The position numbers and the translations under genes are program-made. Under the pieces are notes generated by a model that had not been told where the DNA came from, searched no databases, and saw only the letters and a list, made by a program, of their open reading frames with translations. Below are positions 15,401 to 27,300 of a stretch of 64,000 bases of DNA, in pieces (positions within the stretch are counted from its first letter, which is position 1; each line of letters opens with the position of its first letter). The stretch is from Cloeon dipterum (taxonomy: Eukaryota; Arthropoda; Insecta; Ephemeroptera; Baetidae), in NCBI RefSeq assembly GCF_949628265.1, contig NC_088789.1, positions 17,228,886 to 17,292,885 on the forward strand. Direction: 5' to 3'.

Positions 15401-18400
15401 GTACGTTTTTTCATTAATTCCTGACAGCATAATATTCAACATGGTTTTTACAGCAATTTCAAAAGCGCTGATGAAGTCCTCAGGGCTGTCACCTTCATGT
15501 TGGCGGTCCAGTTGTCAAGGGAACCCTTAGTCAGGTCAACCATTCGCCAGGCCTATCAAGAAAGGGCCAAGCTGACAGTGCGGCCGACAAAGAAGGGCAT
15601 GAAGGAAATTGACGAGAACCACCCGTGCTACAGGTGAAGCTTAAAATATTCATTATTCAAACTCAAGTTATAACTGTCTTTTCATTCCAGCGTGAAATAC
15701 TTAAAAGACAAACCAGTGACTGACCTGAAAGGGGATATGTTCCTCCAACTTTGCATGGCTGAGCAAGAGAAACTGCTCACTCTGACTCTGAGCGAGGATA
15801 TCGATGGCATGACAACAATCTCATACCTGACCGAGATGAAAAACTTGTACACCAAGGATGGATTCAGCAAGAACGTGCAAGAGTGGAACACTCTGAGGAC
15901 AGACTGCGTTGAGTTAGCATACAAGAAATTCATCTTGCCTCAGATGCGAACTGAACTGAAAGAAAAACTACTTAGGGAGGCCAAAGACTGCGTCTTGAAG
16001 GCGTGCTGCCGCAAACTGTACAACTGGTTGAAGGTCAACAATTTCAAATTAATCTAACACCCTATTAACCTTGCTTCATCAATAGGTTGCTCCATACACC
16101 GTCGAATTTCCTGATGAGGATGAAGATGACTGGGACACTACCAACGGCATCCGCATCCTCAGTATTGCCTACGTCACCGACATGGATCAGGCTGCATTCG
16201 CCAGCGTGATTGGTCCGCAAGGCGAATGCGTTGAGTTCCTTAAACTGCCAGGCTTACTGAAGCGCAAGAACAGCAGGAGGGATGAGGACAGGTTGGACAA
16301 GGAGGCCGACATTGAGGCTCTGAGGAGATTGATGATCTCGAGGAAGCCCCACTTAGTCGTCATTGGCGGCGAATCTCGTGACGCCACCATGGTGCAGGCC
16401 GACCTCCAGGAGATTGTCAACGGGCTGACTGAAGACGAACAGTTCCCAAGCATTAAGGTCGATATTGTGGACAATGAACTGGGCAAGGTCTACGCCAACT
16501 CAAAGAGAGCCACTGTAAGTAGATAATTTCTACTCAATCTCTTTAAAGTTTTAGAGAAGTTAGAAAATAAAAAGTATCCATTGAGAAATTTATATCAATC
16601 AGGGAATGTACAAAATTAATCGATTATTCCTTAAAATATTCAGTGTTTAAGTGTAAAAGTGTATTTAACCATTGATTTTTAGCGTAAAACAACTTTATTA
16701 ATTTTTTCAAGTGCCATCAGCATAATAGCCGGTTGGTTATTTTATTCTTAAGACCTGCTTAAGACAGTAAATTCCTCCTGAGTTAACCGTTGGAAAAACC
16801 CGCGGGAATTTTTTAATGCATCGCAATGTTCATTTGATTGCCGTCACAGAAAAAATAACTATAATCCTTTCTTGCACATTCCTCACCAGTTAAATTTAAT
16901 TTTTGAGCATTTTGCTCTTATATTTTTTAATTTTAAATTCATGTTTAACAGAGCGAGTTCCGTGACTATCCCGCCCTGCTGCGCCAGGCAATTTCTCTTG
17001 GCAGGCGCATGCAAGACCCACTAATTGAATTTGGCCAGCTGTGCACTCCAGATGAAGAAATCCTTTGTCTGAGATTCCATTCTCTGCAGGTAAGAAAAAA
17101 ACTCAATTTATTTTTCTTTAAAAAGCTTAAACAATTAAATTTGCAGGACAATATTGACAAGGAAGAGCTGTTGGAGTATCTCTACCTGGAGTTTGTTAAT
17201 AGAACAAACGAGGTCGGCGTTGACCTGAACCGTGCCATGAATGAATTGAGCGTTGCCAATCTCCTTCAATTTGTGTGCGGCTTGGGCCCACGCAAAGCTG
17301 CTGCGATCATGAAGACGCTCAAACAAACCAACCATAAAATGGAAAATCGTAGCCAGCTTGTCACCGTGTGCCACATGGCGCCGATAATTTTCATCAACTG
17401 CGCTGGATTTTTGAAGATCGACACTAACTCTCTTGGTGATAGTACTGAGGTGTACGTTGAAGTTCTCGACGGATCTCGAGTCCATCCTGAAACGTACGAG
17501 TGGGCGAGAAAAATGGCTGTTGATGCGCTGGAGTACGATGACGAGGAGCTTAACCCTGCCGGCGCTCTTGAGGAGATTCTAGAGTCTCCTGAGAAGCTGA
17601 AAGACCTTGATTTGGATGCTTTTGCGGAGGAGCTTGAGCGACAGGTAAACAATTTTCTACTATTTTGAAGTTGTAGTTAAATTTATTTTTACATTTTCAG
17701 GGTTTTGGAAACCGCAGCATCACTCTGTACGATATCAGAGCTGAATTGCATCACAGATATAAGGATCTGCGCTGCCCGTACCAATCGCCAAACCCAGAAG
17801 AACTTTTTGACATGCTCACCAAGGAGACTCCAGACTCATTTTACATTGGAAAGCTGATCACCGCATTCGTCACCGGTATCACGCACAGGAAACCCCAAGG
17901 CGATCAATTGGACAACGCAAATCCTGTGAAGAACGACGACACTGGCCTGTGGCAGTGTCCTTTCTGTCTGAAAAACGACTTCTCTGAGTTGTCTGACGTG
18001 TGGAACCACTTTGACGCTGGCGGCTGCCCAGGCTCTGCAACTGGAGTGCGACTGCGTCTCGACAACGGCATCTCTGGATACATTCCGATTAAAAACTTGT
18101 CAGACAACCACGTAGCAAATCCCGAAGATCGAGTACGAAGAGGACAAGTGATTCATTGCCGAGTGACCAAAATCGAGGTGGACCGCTTCTCTATCGAGTG
18201 CACGTCAAAAACTTCAGACTTGAGCGACAAAAATAACATTTTACGGCCACAAAAGGATCCGTACTACGACTCTGAGACAGAGCTCAAAGACATTCAGGCT
18301 GAGCAGGACTCCAAGAAGCTCAGGGCCAAGCAGACATTCGTCACGCGAGTCATTGTGCACCCATCCTTCTACAATATCTCGTTTGTTGAGGCGGACAAGA

Positions 18401-20718
18401 AGATGGAAACCATGGACCAGGGTGATGCTATCTTCCGGCCTTCAAGCAAGGTGCGTTTTTAAGCATTTTGATCATTTTAATAAGACATAAGCAGAAAATC
18501 TCATTCAAACGTTAAATTTAACGGTTTTCCCGCTATTTGTGCCACGATCTCATTTTTTTGTTTTCCTGGGAACCTAGCCCTCATTTCAAAGTTTTCTGGC
18601 AATAATATATCAAATTTGAAGATTTTCCGCGTTTTGCAGCACTTGCCGTGCCTCCTCCTTTTGATTTCCCAGTGTATTTCGACCCCATAGCCCCATATTA
18701 AAATTCTTGTGACTTCTAAGTAAGAAGTTAAATTTTTGGAAACCCCTAATGAAATTTATTTTGTTTTAGGGCGCTGAACACCTCACATGCACCTGGAAAG
18801 TGACTGATACCATATGCCAGCACATAGATGTACGTGAAAGCGGGAAAGAAAATGCTTTCAGTCTGGGAAAAACGTTGTGGATAGGTAAATTTATTAAGAC
18901 ACAAGTGTGAATTTCCTCTCTAATGATAATCTCTCAGAACATCATGAATTTGAGGACTTAGATGAAATTATCGCCCGGCACATTAATCCGATGGCGTCAT
19001 TCGCAAGAGACTTGCTCAACTTCAGGTACTACAGGGATTTTGACGGCGGCAAGCGAGAGGTAGCTGAGAAGTACCTTGCAGAGGAGAGAGAGAAGAACAA
19101 AAACAAGATCCACTATTTTGTGTCTGCTTCAAAAGTACGTTTTCTGCTCTTAAAACTGACATTTTCGATCCTAATCCTAATAAAATTTAAATCTGCAGGA
19201 GTTTGCCGGAAAATTCATGCTTTCTTACCAACCAAGAATGCATCCTCGCCACGAATTTTTAACTGTGATGCCTGAAGGATTCCGGTAAATAATTAAAGTT
19301 CCTATTGATGCACCTCTGACCATCTCATTTTACAGATACCGAAAGCAGGTGTTTGACAGTCTGAACAATCTATTCAAGTGGTTTAAGGAGCACTTCAGAG
19401 ACCCAACTCCGGGAACGCCAAGCACACCGCGGGGCTCCAATCGCACACCGTTCGCTAACCAAACCCCCACGTTGAATGTCGGAGGCATGGATGCGATCCA
19501 CCGCGTGGCACAAAATCTGCCGCAACACATAGTCCACTCTCTTAGTCAAGTCGCCACGCATACGCCAGGATACCCTCACACTCCTGGCGCGGCGGCTGCT
19601 TTCCCTGGATATGGTGCCTTTGCCAACACGGTATGTGTTTTTGAAGTAGGGATGTAGCCTTTTTTACTAAATAGTGAAAAAATAAAATATAACCTTTAGA
19701 GTTGCAAATTTAAGCACAAAATTAATATCAAAGTGGAATGAACCCAGGGTTCCCTTGAACTAACGAATTTTAATAAATAAATTCTCTTCTGCAGCCCTAC
19801 ACGCCATCAGGCCAGACTCCGTACATGACGCCGTACCAGACGCCACGGTACCAGCAAGCCCACCCGACTGCGTCGCCGCAGCAGCACCACCGGCCGTCAT
19901 CCCGCTCCCGCACCGACATGCCGCCTCCCAGTTCAATCCCTATGGGAACTCCTCGTGGCACGCCGACCAGTCATCACGGCACCCCGACTTACCGCTCAAC
20001 TCCTACGTACGGCAGTGGCCGCCCTCAGTCCTCAGCTGCCAGTGTGGAGCCTTCCGACTGGAAGCGCGCTGCTGAGGAATGGGCCAAGGCCAAGCGAAAT
20101 CCGAACGCTGGTGATTCTGGCAGCTGGGGCACACCTCGCTCTGAGGGAAGAAGTACACCAAGGTAAATTTTTAAACCATAAATTAAGTAAATAAAGGGAA
20201 AATACCATGATTTGAAATTTGAGTAATACGGCTTTCTTCAAAGAATGATTAGCAATTTTTACTGATTAAGGATGTGTAAAACCGAAGTTCAACTTATTTT
20301 CTTCAAACCGATCCTTCAATAAACAGTTCAGCAATTTTTTTCCGATTAAATCTTCTTAACATTAAAACGATAATTTAATCAGGATTTCAGCTGAAAATTT
20401 CAGAAAAACGGCAGATTTAACCATTTTCCCGCTCTTTGTGACACTGCTTGTCACGCCATGCTTTCTTTTCTACTTTTCCGGGTTACCACGCCCTTTTAAA
20501 ATTTGTTGAAAGGCTCATTTTTAATCTCGCTTTTTGCGTGTTGCAGAGACAGAGGCACTCCCCGAGATGGTCGCTCCAACAGTCGACTAGGCACCCCGCA
20601 TGGCACGCCTCGCTCCGTCGCGAGTCACACTTCGACGCCCAGGACGATAAATAGCCCACACTCGATGGTGGAGAGCGCGAGTGGCGGCGACGCGACGCCG
20701 CTCTACGATGAAAACTAG
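12496..20718 (+). CDS. Spt6: Transcription elongation factor Spt6
   Basis: Spt6 is a nuclear histone chaperone and elongation factor that travels with RNA polymerase II. Twenty coding exons join in frame to 1,780 residues (human about 1,726): 12496-12622, 12682-12881, 12934-13214, 13486-13735, 13795-14121, 14181-14323, 14903-15089, 15144-15400, 15454-15633, 15691-16033, 16086-16514, 16952-17089, 17147-17644, 17701-18450, 18770-18884, 18938-19134, 19199-19284, 19336-19630, 19795-20162, 20547-20718. Seen in order: very acidic N-terminus (1-290) with KRKKRKP; helical core; YqgF-like region (about 780-900); helix-hairpin-helix part with CGLGPRK and [11 protein letters not shown]1 domain (about 1215-1290, DNGISGYIP); tandem SH2 (about 1310-1530, [21 protein letters not shown]); low-complexity TP-rich tail ending DATPLYDEN. 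The ATG follows a spliced leader. Confidence 0.97.
18488..18660. repeat. Short repeat shared by two Spt6 introns, copy 1
   Basis: The intron before exon 15 contains CGGTTTTCCCGCTATTTGTG, a TTTTCCTGGGAACCTA segment and a following TCATTTCAAAGTTTTCTGG. A diverged version of the same order occurs at 20385-20520. No further copy was noticed in the window. Confidence 0.5.
20385..20520. repeat. Short repeat shared by two Spt6 introns, copy 2
   Basis: The last intron contains CCATTTTCCCGCTCTTTGTG, then TTTTCCGGGTTACCACGCCC, then TTTAAAATTTGTTGAAAGG, in the same order and spacing as 18488-18660. Either a small dispersed repeat inserted twice or an internal duplication. Confidence 0.5.
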
Positions 20719-20762
20719 ATGGCGAGACGCCAACTCCCTTAATCACGGGATTAGTAGCTTGT

Positions 20763-20768
20763 AATAAA
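20763..20768 (+). terminator. Spt6 poly(A) signal
   Basis: Canonical AATAAA 45 nt after the Spt6 stop codon, followed by a T/G-rich stretch. No closer signal exists. Confidence 0.75.
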
Positions 20769-21175
20769 GATTCAGAGATTTTATGCTGACCGATTAACTG
20801 TGTTTTCTATGGTTGAGTTGTAATGAACATTATATTAAGTACTACTGAAATTATAATGTTCCCTTCAAGTCTCATTTTCTAGAGTGAGCTTTATCGCAAA
20901 AGTAGCTCGTAAGTTGGGAACTCAAACGAATATGTATTATTATTATATTAAAAATCAACGCAATAATACAAAGTGCTGTTAATTTTTTCCATATTTGATT
21001 ATGCCAAAAATATCGTCAGTTAAGATGAAACCTTTCAATAAACAAGCGTTGTTTTTAAAATTTAAAAAGTTGTTTCATCTCAAAACTTACCACAGAATCT
21101 TCCTTGTAGAACTATTTGTGTTAAAAAGATTGTTTATGAATACCAAGCAACTGGTTTGATATTTTCAACAGCTTT

Positions 21176-21181
21176 TTTATT
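21176..21181 (-). terminator. Candidate glutaminase poly(A) signal
   Basis: AATAAA on the minus strand, about 385 nt past the glutaminase stop. The interval 20769-21565 between the convergent Spt6 and glutaminase genes holds only 3' UTR-like AT-rich sequence. Confidence 0.4.
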
Positions 21182-21565
21182 TGTCTGGAACTGGCACAAT
21201 TAGCACAACATAATCAGATTTAGTTCATCAATTAGACCTTAATAATTGATCACATTTGCTTTGAATACTCAGAGGTATGTTTTTAAAGAGTAATTATTGT
21301 CTCATTCTTGTCTCTGACAGTGAACCAGGAGATTTCGATTATTAGTTATCTCGTTTCTTCTACTACGTCTAACAGTAATTTATTAACAAGGGGCAGGGGT
21401 GAGAGCAAGGGTAACAGATCTGCGTGTGTGCTCGCCCCTACAACCAGATCAACAGACAGACAGAAATTGACATGCACACCGTCTCCTCTCCACCCCGGAA
21501 TGCATGGTCGCTTGGTGCGTCGCGTCGGTGGCCTAGACGGATTTGTCGGAGGGGGATATGCTGAA

Positions 21566-24500
21566 TCAAGGTGTCGGTGTCTCCGGCCGAGGCGGAGTCT
21601 CATCCCCGGCAGACTCGTTCGACTCATCTTCGACCTTCTTCTTAATCTTGCTCTGCAGGAATTCGACAATTTGCTTGTGGTTGAACGTCTCCGCTTCTTC
21701 GGCAGGAGTTCGGCCCCACCTGAAATTTTTACTCTTGATAAAAGAACGTCGGTCTCAAAGGGTTTTGATATACTTGTACTATAGTTTTTGGTGAAATTAT
21801 TAAATGCATGTAGAATTTCCTGGAGTGAACCACGTACAGTGGAAATTTTTCCATTTGATATTTGCAATTTTTTGGTATTTTAAGAATATGCACTAAATTT
21901 CAACATTTATTTAAAAATACAGTTTAAGCTCGAATTAGCTGAACTTGGGTTTGTAGACAATGTTCATTGAGATAAATCCATCGGTGGGTCATTTTTGACG
22001 TTCCGGGAAAAATTTAATTTTTCCATAAGGGTTTGTTCCAGTTTTTAATGGTTTATTGTAGAGCAAAAAACCGAAAAAATTAACAGTTTCCTTGACAGAA
22101 TATTTAAAAAATGTTAATTGTGTACCTGTCTTTGGGGTCGCATGGAACGCTGCACTGGTCGATAAGGAACTTGACACACTCAAGATGACCCTCGGCAGCT
22201 GCTAAATGCAAAGCTGTGCGCCCATCGTAATCGGACAAAGTCATGTCCATGCCCGAGAGTCGATGCCTGGAAATAATTTCAATGTTACTTTCTACACAGG
22301 CGATTCCTAGCTGTCTTACCTTCGCATTGCTGTGACGTCTCCACTGGCTGCCGAGAACAGCAAATTGACGATGCTCAGACCCTTGGTTTCAAACTTGTGT
22401 CTGCGAGGGTCCTTTTTGTTAGTGGCGTGCTTCAGGTTGTCGTACCGATGGAAATTGAACTCCTCAACTAGTTCCTAAAGGAATTTGATTTTTTTTTAAT
22501 AAAATCTGTACAGATTTTTATTTTTAAATTTAATGTGGCTTGATACAGGCAAACAGTTATAAATAATATTTGCTCACTATCTTCAAGTCACAATTTGCCA
22601 ACTATAAAACGGTGTGTAAATGATTTTTTTTTATTTTGATCCTTCTCATCGCAATCTATCTAACGATGTGCGAGTTTATGAGCTAAATTTCTTCAATTGT
22701 GAAATAAATTGTGATTGGTAGACAGTGCTCGCCGCTTAATTAGCATGCAAACTTTAGAAAATTCTAGTCTCTCCAAATTTTTAGATTGATGTTAATAAAT
22801 GAAAAATTTTCTTTTCATAATTTTTTAAAGAAATACGCACCTCGCAAAACTGCACACCTCGGCAGCTATTTCCGAGCGAGTCGAGCGGCGGCGACCAGAT
22901 GCACAGGCCCATGACGTTGGGCACAACGAGCAGAAGGGCACCGCAAACTCCCGACTTGGCAGGCAGACCTACTTTGAACGCGAATTGACCCGAGTAATCG
23001 TACATGCCGCATGAGTGCATCAAGGAGAGCACGTCGCGCACGCTATCCGGCTTGAGCACCTTTTCCTCGGTGGTCGGGCAGATGCCTCCGTTGGCCAGGG
23101 TAGCTGCCATCATGGACATTGACTCGCAGTTTGCCTCCATTGAACAGCACTGAAAAATGATTTTTTAAATTATAAATTAGATGAAATAAATTGCATAAAA
23201 TTGTTATTTGTGATTTTTTTTTGTAAAGAAAAATATTTATTCTCTATCCAAATATATAAATTATCCTACCTGGAAATAGAAGTCCATGCACTCCCTGAGA
23301 TTGGCTTTGTCGGGGAAACACTTGTTCTCGCGCATGTAAAATCCCAGGGCATAATTCCTGTCCGCAGCCTCGCGCTCCGAGAGGAACACAGCGTTGTTGA
23401 AACCTATCGTCTCGCCACCGGCCAATCTCTAGAATACGAATTGTGCTTCGTGAGAAAATGTCTGATTTGATTTTCGAAGTTTCTCACTTTAAAATAATTC
23501 ATAGTAAAATCAAACTTCTCAGCAAGAGTCATCTCGTGTCTGATAAGCGTTTTCAGAAGCGAGCAGCAGAGGATGGCACCAGCGTTAATCATGGGATTGT
23601 GAGGTTTTTCTAAATACGAGGAAAATAAAGCATTGTTGGTTTGGTGGTCACAATATTAAGCATTGTATGGAACTCACTATTATAGTCGAGGACAAGCTCG
23701 TTGAAATTCCGTCCAGATGGTTCTTGCCCAATGTATTTGTGCACCAAATCCGCGCCTAACTGATCCAAGGCTATTGCGTACGTCAGAGGTTTGCTGAAAT
23801 TTCGTAAAATACAACTTAGAGTCAGTGCACCTGGATTTACATTTTTGACAGTGCCAAAATCGATTCGTGAGATTCGAATTAGGTTGGGCAGACGAGAGTT
23901 GACGTCGACACGGCGTGCTGGAAATCGGTGAAAACGTGAAAATCGTTGTTTTATTTGGTGGTTTTTACGTTTCTGCAGTGTTAAATTGTTAACTGAGTGG
24001 TTTGACTGCTTAAATTGACCTGAAAATCGAACCCCAGGAATCTATTGGCACGGTTAAAAACGAAATTCTAAAAAGGAAAGTGTTTGAGTCAGACCTGCAA
24101 GACTGCAGGGTGAAGGGAACGCTGGTGTCACCGATGGAAAAGCGCTGGCCGTCGATGGTGACCACCGAAACGCCCCAGTAATCGGGATTCATGCGCGCCA
24201 ATTGAGGAATGTAACCGGCAACCTGTCGCAAAAATGAGACTGCTGCTATATAGCAAACTGAAAACATTTTACCTTTCCTTCGGTGTTGTTCTTGCAGCGC
24301 CAGTAAAACTCCTCGATATACTTGCAGAAGCCTTGGAAGTCGGGAATCACAAACTGGTGACGGAACGCTCGTGAGATCAGCACAATATTCGGGGCAATTA
24401 CTCTGCGAATTCAGGTTTTAGTTATTTTCAAATCATTAATTGATTCATTCTCTCACGTTTTGAATGTATCCCTGTTCAGCTTTTGTGTCTCGGGGGACCC

Positions 24501-26782
24501 TCCTTCGTATCCCGACTCTTTGTGCACTTTGCGCAAATTGTCGGTCATCTCCGCCAGTCTCGGGTCATTTCTTCTCAGACCGGTGGACCGCAAAGCCTTG
24601 AAACAAAGGATTTTTTCAAAGATAGACGGATTTCAATTAAAAAAATTACTGCGAGAAATTTTCCAACGGGAAGCAGATCTGTGTCTTCATTTTTGAACAT
24701 ATCAAACAGGACGTCTTCAACATTTTTATTCTGGTCTTGGTCTCGGGCACTATAATCACATCCAATGCAATTAAATTTTGGGTAACAATATATCAGAAGA
24801 ATGAAAATGAGTTGATATTTAAAACGATGAATGAAGTTGCATTTTTTTCGAGCACTGTAACGATATAATGAATTTTTAATATCCTACTGACATGGGAGTG
24901 ACGGTTTAAAATTAATTTTATTATGATGAGAAATATTTGCATGCCAAATTTTGACAGGCAGCAGTCCTCGTTAAAAATCGCGGTTTGTTGATGCCATGCA
25001 AAAGAAGAACGAAAGTCAAATTCCGATACGCGTGCAACAAAACCATACAAACATTTTCACATGAACATTAATTTAGAATATAATTGAATTGCAAACTAAT
25101 AAGTTGTCAACTGCTGGCAGGATTTACTTACATAGCCGTGTAGTCGGAATCGTGAACGAATGCAAATCCTCTGAGAGTGTAAGCACACAACAAACAGACA
25201 AAAGTGAAAAACAAGTTGTTTTTTATTTTGAATTTAATATTTATAAAAGGCGCGGCATACATGCACTTTCGCTTTCATAGGACTGCAATAAAATCAAGTA
25301 CATGTGGTCTGTGCGAGACGACTGGTCTATTTCTGACTTTTTTTCTAGGCTTGGACCGCGGCCAATTTTTTTCATCATTAAACAGAGCCGCACCCTGAAC
25401 AACTCAACGGGGGTGATGTGTGTGCATGGGGTGGGTTTACGCGACGAACCAAGCGGGGGGTTAGCAGGTTGACCTCGATTTCAAAGGGAGAAAGGAATCG
25501 TCATCATCGCCTTTGAAATTAATTAGAGCTCGGCACACTTGTACACAACTAGGACAGCTCTGTCACTCTCTGGAGTGCGGTGAAAATAAGAGCTCGTCAT
25601 GCATTATAGGAAGACTTTAACTTATAATGTTTTTTTTTCAGTGCTCATTCAAAAATTTCAGCAGAAAAATACTGATTGGTTTAAAATACTTTCTTTATAT
25701 TGTTAAAATTAAAAAGGGATTTTTTTAAATTGTATATTAGCCTCATTATATTCAGCTCATTATTATAACTATTAATCCTATTAACAGAGCTTATGATCAG
25801 GAAAAGTATATAGCTCTAGCAGGGGCTTGAAGAAATTTCTTGATGAAATTTTCTAACTGAAACAAGGCCTTATTTGACTGAAAACACGATTTTCCCTCAT
25901 TTGCGGGGTTTACGCGACGTTGAATTTTTCGCCATTTTTCGGTCATAGAAACAAAAAAAAATCGGACACCTTTGAACTCGTCTCGTTAAGTGGAACAACT
26001 TTCCTGCTGACCTCAAAGTGGTAGGTAAAGATCAATTTTTTGAATGAAACTTGAATTTGAAATTAAAGAGGGGATTTCCTGGATTGACATGAAGTATGGA
26101 GTATACATACGTATTTCACCCATGAAAAGATGTTAAATGAGACGGATATAGAGGGAAAATTAGAATACGATAAATAATAATTTTTAAACAGTTTGGCTGA
26201 AATTGCAGTCTAAAAATATTAACATGATCGTTAGATAATTTTTTTTTGTTTAAATAACCATTTAGTAAAAAATACAAATTAAAAAAATATATATTTTAAT
26301 TACCAAGGACGCTTTGAACAGTTAAATATTTGTCCTCATTCAAGGCAAAATTAAGCAAAGCATTGAAAACACATCACAGAAAATGTTTGAATTGAGATAT
26401 GCTAAAAAATTAGAAAACCAATCAAAAATATTTTGAGTTTCGGAAAAAAATGTAGTTCAGCAAATAAATTCTGACGTTAAACAAGAAATAAATGAAAATT
26501 ATAGAATTTCCTAGACCTGATAAAGCGGGCGAGCAGCTTGAAGAAGCGCTGGTTTGCCTCGTTCGCCTTGGCGGCGTGCCTCGTGGGGGTGGCGGCCCCC
26601 GACGAGGCCCCCGAAGACGAGTCGTCGGCACCGCCGCGCAGCACCGCCAGACTCGTGACCAGGTCGGAGCCGCCCGTCTGACTCATGAGCCATTGCGTGG
26701 ACGAGCGGCGGCCCTGGGCGCGCGCCCGCAACAACTCGGCCGCCTCCGCCGCCGCTTGCCCATTGCCACCGCTGCGCTGCAT
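21566..26782 (-). CDS. Gls: Glutaminase, kidney type, with ankyrin repeats
   Basis: Hydrolyses glutamine to glutamate and ammonia, normally in mitochondria. Twelve exons in transcript order: 26782-26517, 24749-24650, 24596-24457, 24402-24273, 24222-24095, 23793-23678, 23609-23488, 23428-23270, 23149-22841, 22474-22320, 22266-22126, 21719-21566. They join in frame to 639 residues. An Arg/Ala-rich N-terminus, plausibly a targeting sequence, is followed by the EF-hand-like helical domain (VEDVLFDMF...GKFLAALRSTGL) and the serine-dependent glutaminase domain with QSCSKPLTYA (catalytic pair Ser253-x-x-Lys256), [33 protein letters not shown] and GLPAKSGV. Ankyrin repeats (about 500-620; [20 protein letters not shown]) precede an acidic tail ending PRPETPTP. 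The ATG at 26782 is the first ATG of this open frame; the frame stays open further upstream, so an upstream exon is possible. Confidence 0.95.
21895..22095. repeat. Family B repeat copy (partial), glutaminase intron
   Basis: Contains TTAGCTGAACTTGGGTTTGT, CATCGGTGGGTCATTTTTGA, GACGTTCCGGGAAAA, ATAAGGGTTTGTTCCAG and TTGTAGAGCAAAAAACC, matching the left half of the 3850 and 56120 copies. It lies in the intron before the last glutaminase exon. Confidence 0.6.
23827..24069. mobile_element. Family A MITE, copy 2, in glutaminase intron
   Basis: Short copy with TTTTTGACAGTGCC, TCGAATTAGGTTGGGCAG on the left and CCCCAGGAATCTATTGGCAC on the right. It fills most of the 301-nt intron 23794-24094. What remains outside the element, about 58 nt, is the size of a minimal intron in this genome. 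Confidence 0.75.
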
Positions 26783-26821
26783 CTTGAGCAGCAAATGGGT
26801 GCGGCGGGGGCGGCCTGAGCC

Positions 26822-26829
26822 CTTTTATA
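26822..26829 (-). promoter_or_regulatory. Possible TATA box for a short glutaminase transcript
   Basis: TATAAAAG on the minus strand begins 47 nt upstream of the glutaminase ATG, so a start of transcription 25-30 nt downstream would give a leader of only about 20 nt. The flanks are GC-rich. Alternatively this is leader or intron sequence of a longer transcript, since an acceptor-like CGGCAGCAAGCAG lies just upstream. Confidence 0.35.
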
Positions 26830-27174
26830 ACCTGCTGCTTGCCTCACCTGCTTGCTGCCGGCGAGCGAAACTCCTCCAGCGGCGCGAACATCCGACTCAC
26901 TTGCACCGAACTTGCGCTCAGGGGCTGGAAAAGAATGCGAAAAGTTATTATCAATTCTTTTAAATAAAAATTATTTGTTTCTTTGTTAAACTTCGATAAT
27001 TAGCTAAAAAAACTCTTAGAATTCAACGTACTAAACGCTGATAAAATCTCCTGAATTTTTAAAAATAAGTAAAAATTTTATTGCTTATCGTATTTTAATT
27101 CCGAGAAAAATATGTCAATTGAAAACGTAAAAAATTAGGGATAAATAACAAATCGTTTTTTATTGTCGATAACA

Positions 27175-27300
27175 AATATGGAGCTACGCTATGGTAGCCA
27201 GCTCAGAAAATTTGAAAACGTTATCTTGAAACGTTAATGAGCTATTAGTCAATTTAGATGGTTTTATTCCGTTTTAGGAGATTTTAAGTATGGTTCGAAT
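27175..27300. repeat. Family B repeat fragment, intergenic
   Basis: Shows ATATGGAGCTACGCTATGG, CTCAGAAAATTTGAAAACG, TTATCTTGAAACG, TTAGTCAATTTAGATGG in the same order as the right half of other family B copies. Confidence 0.5.
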
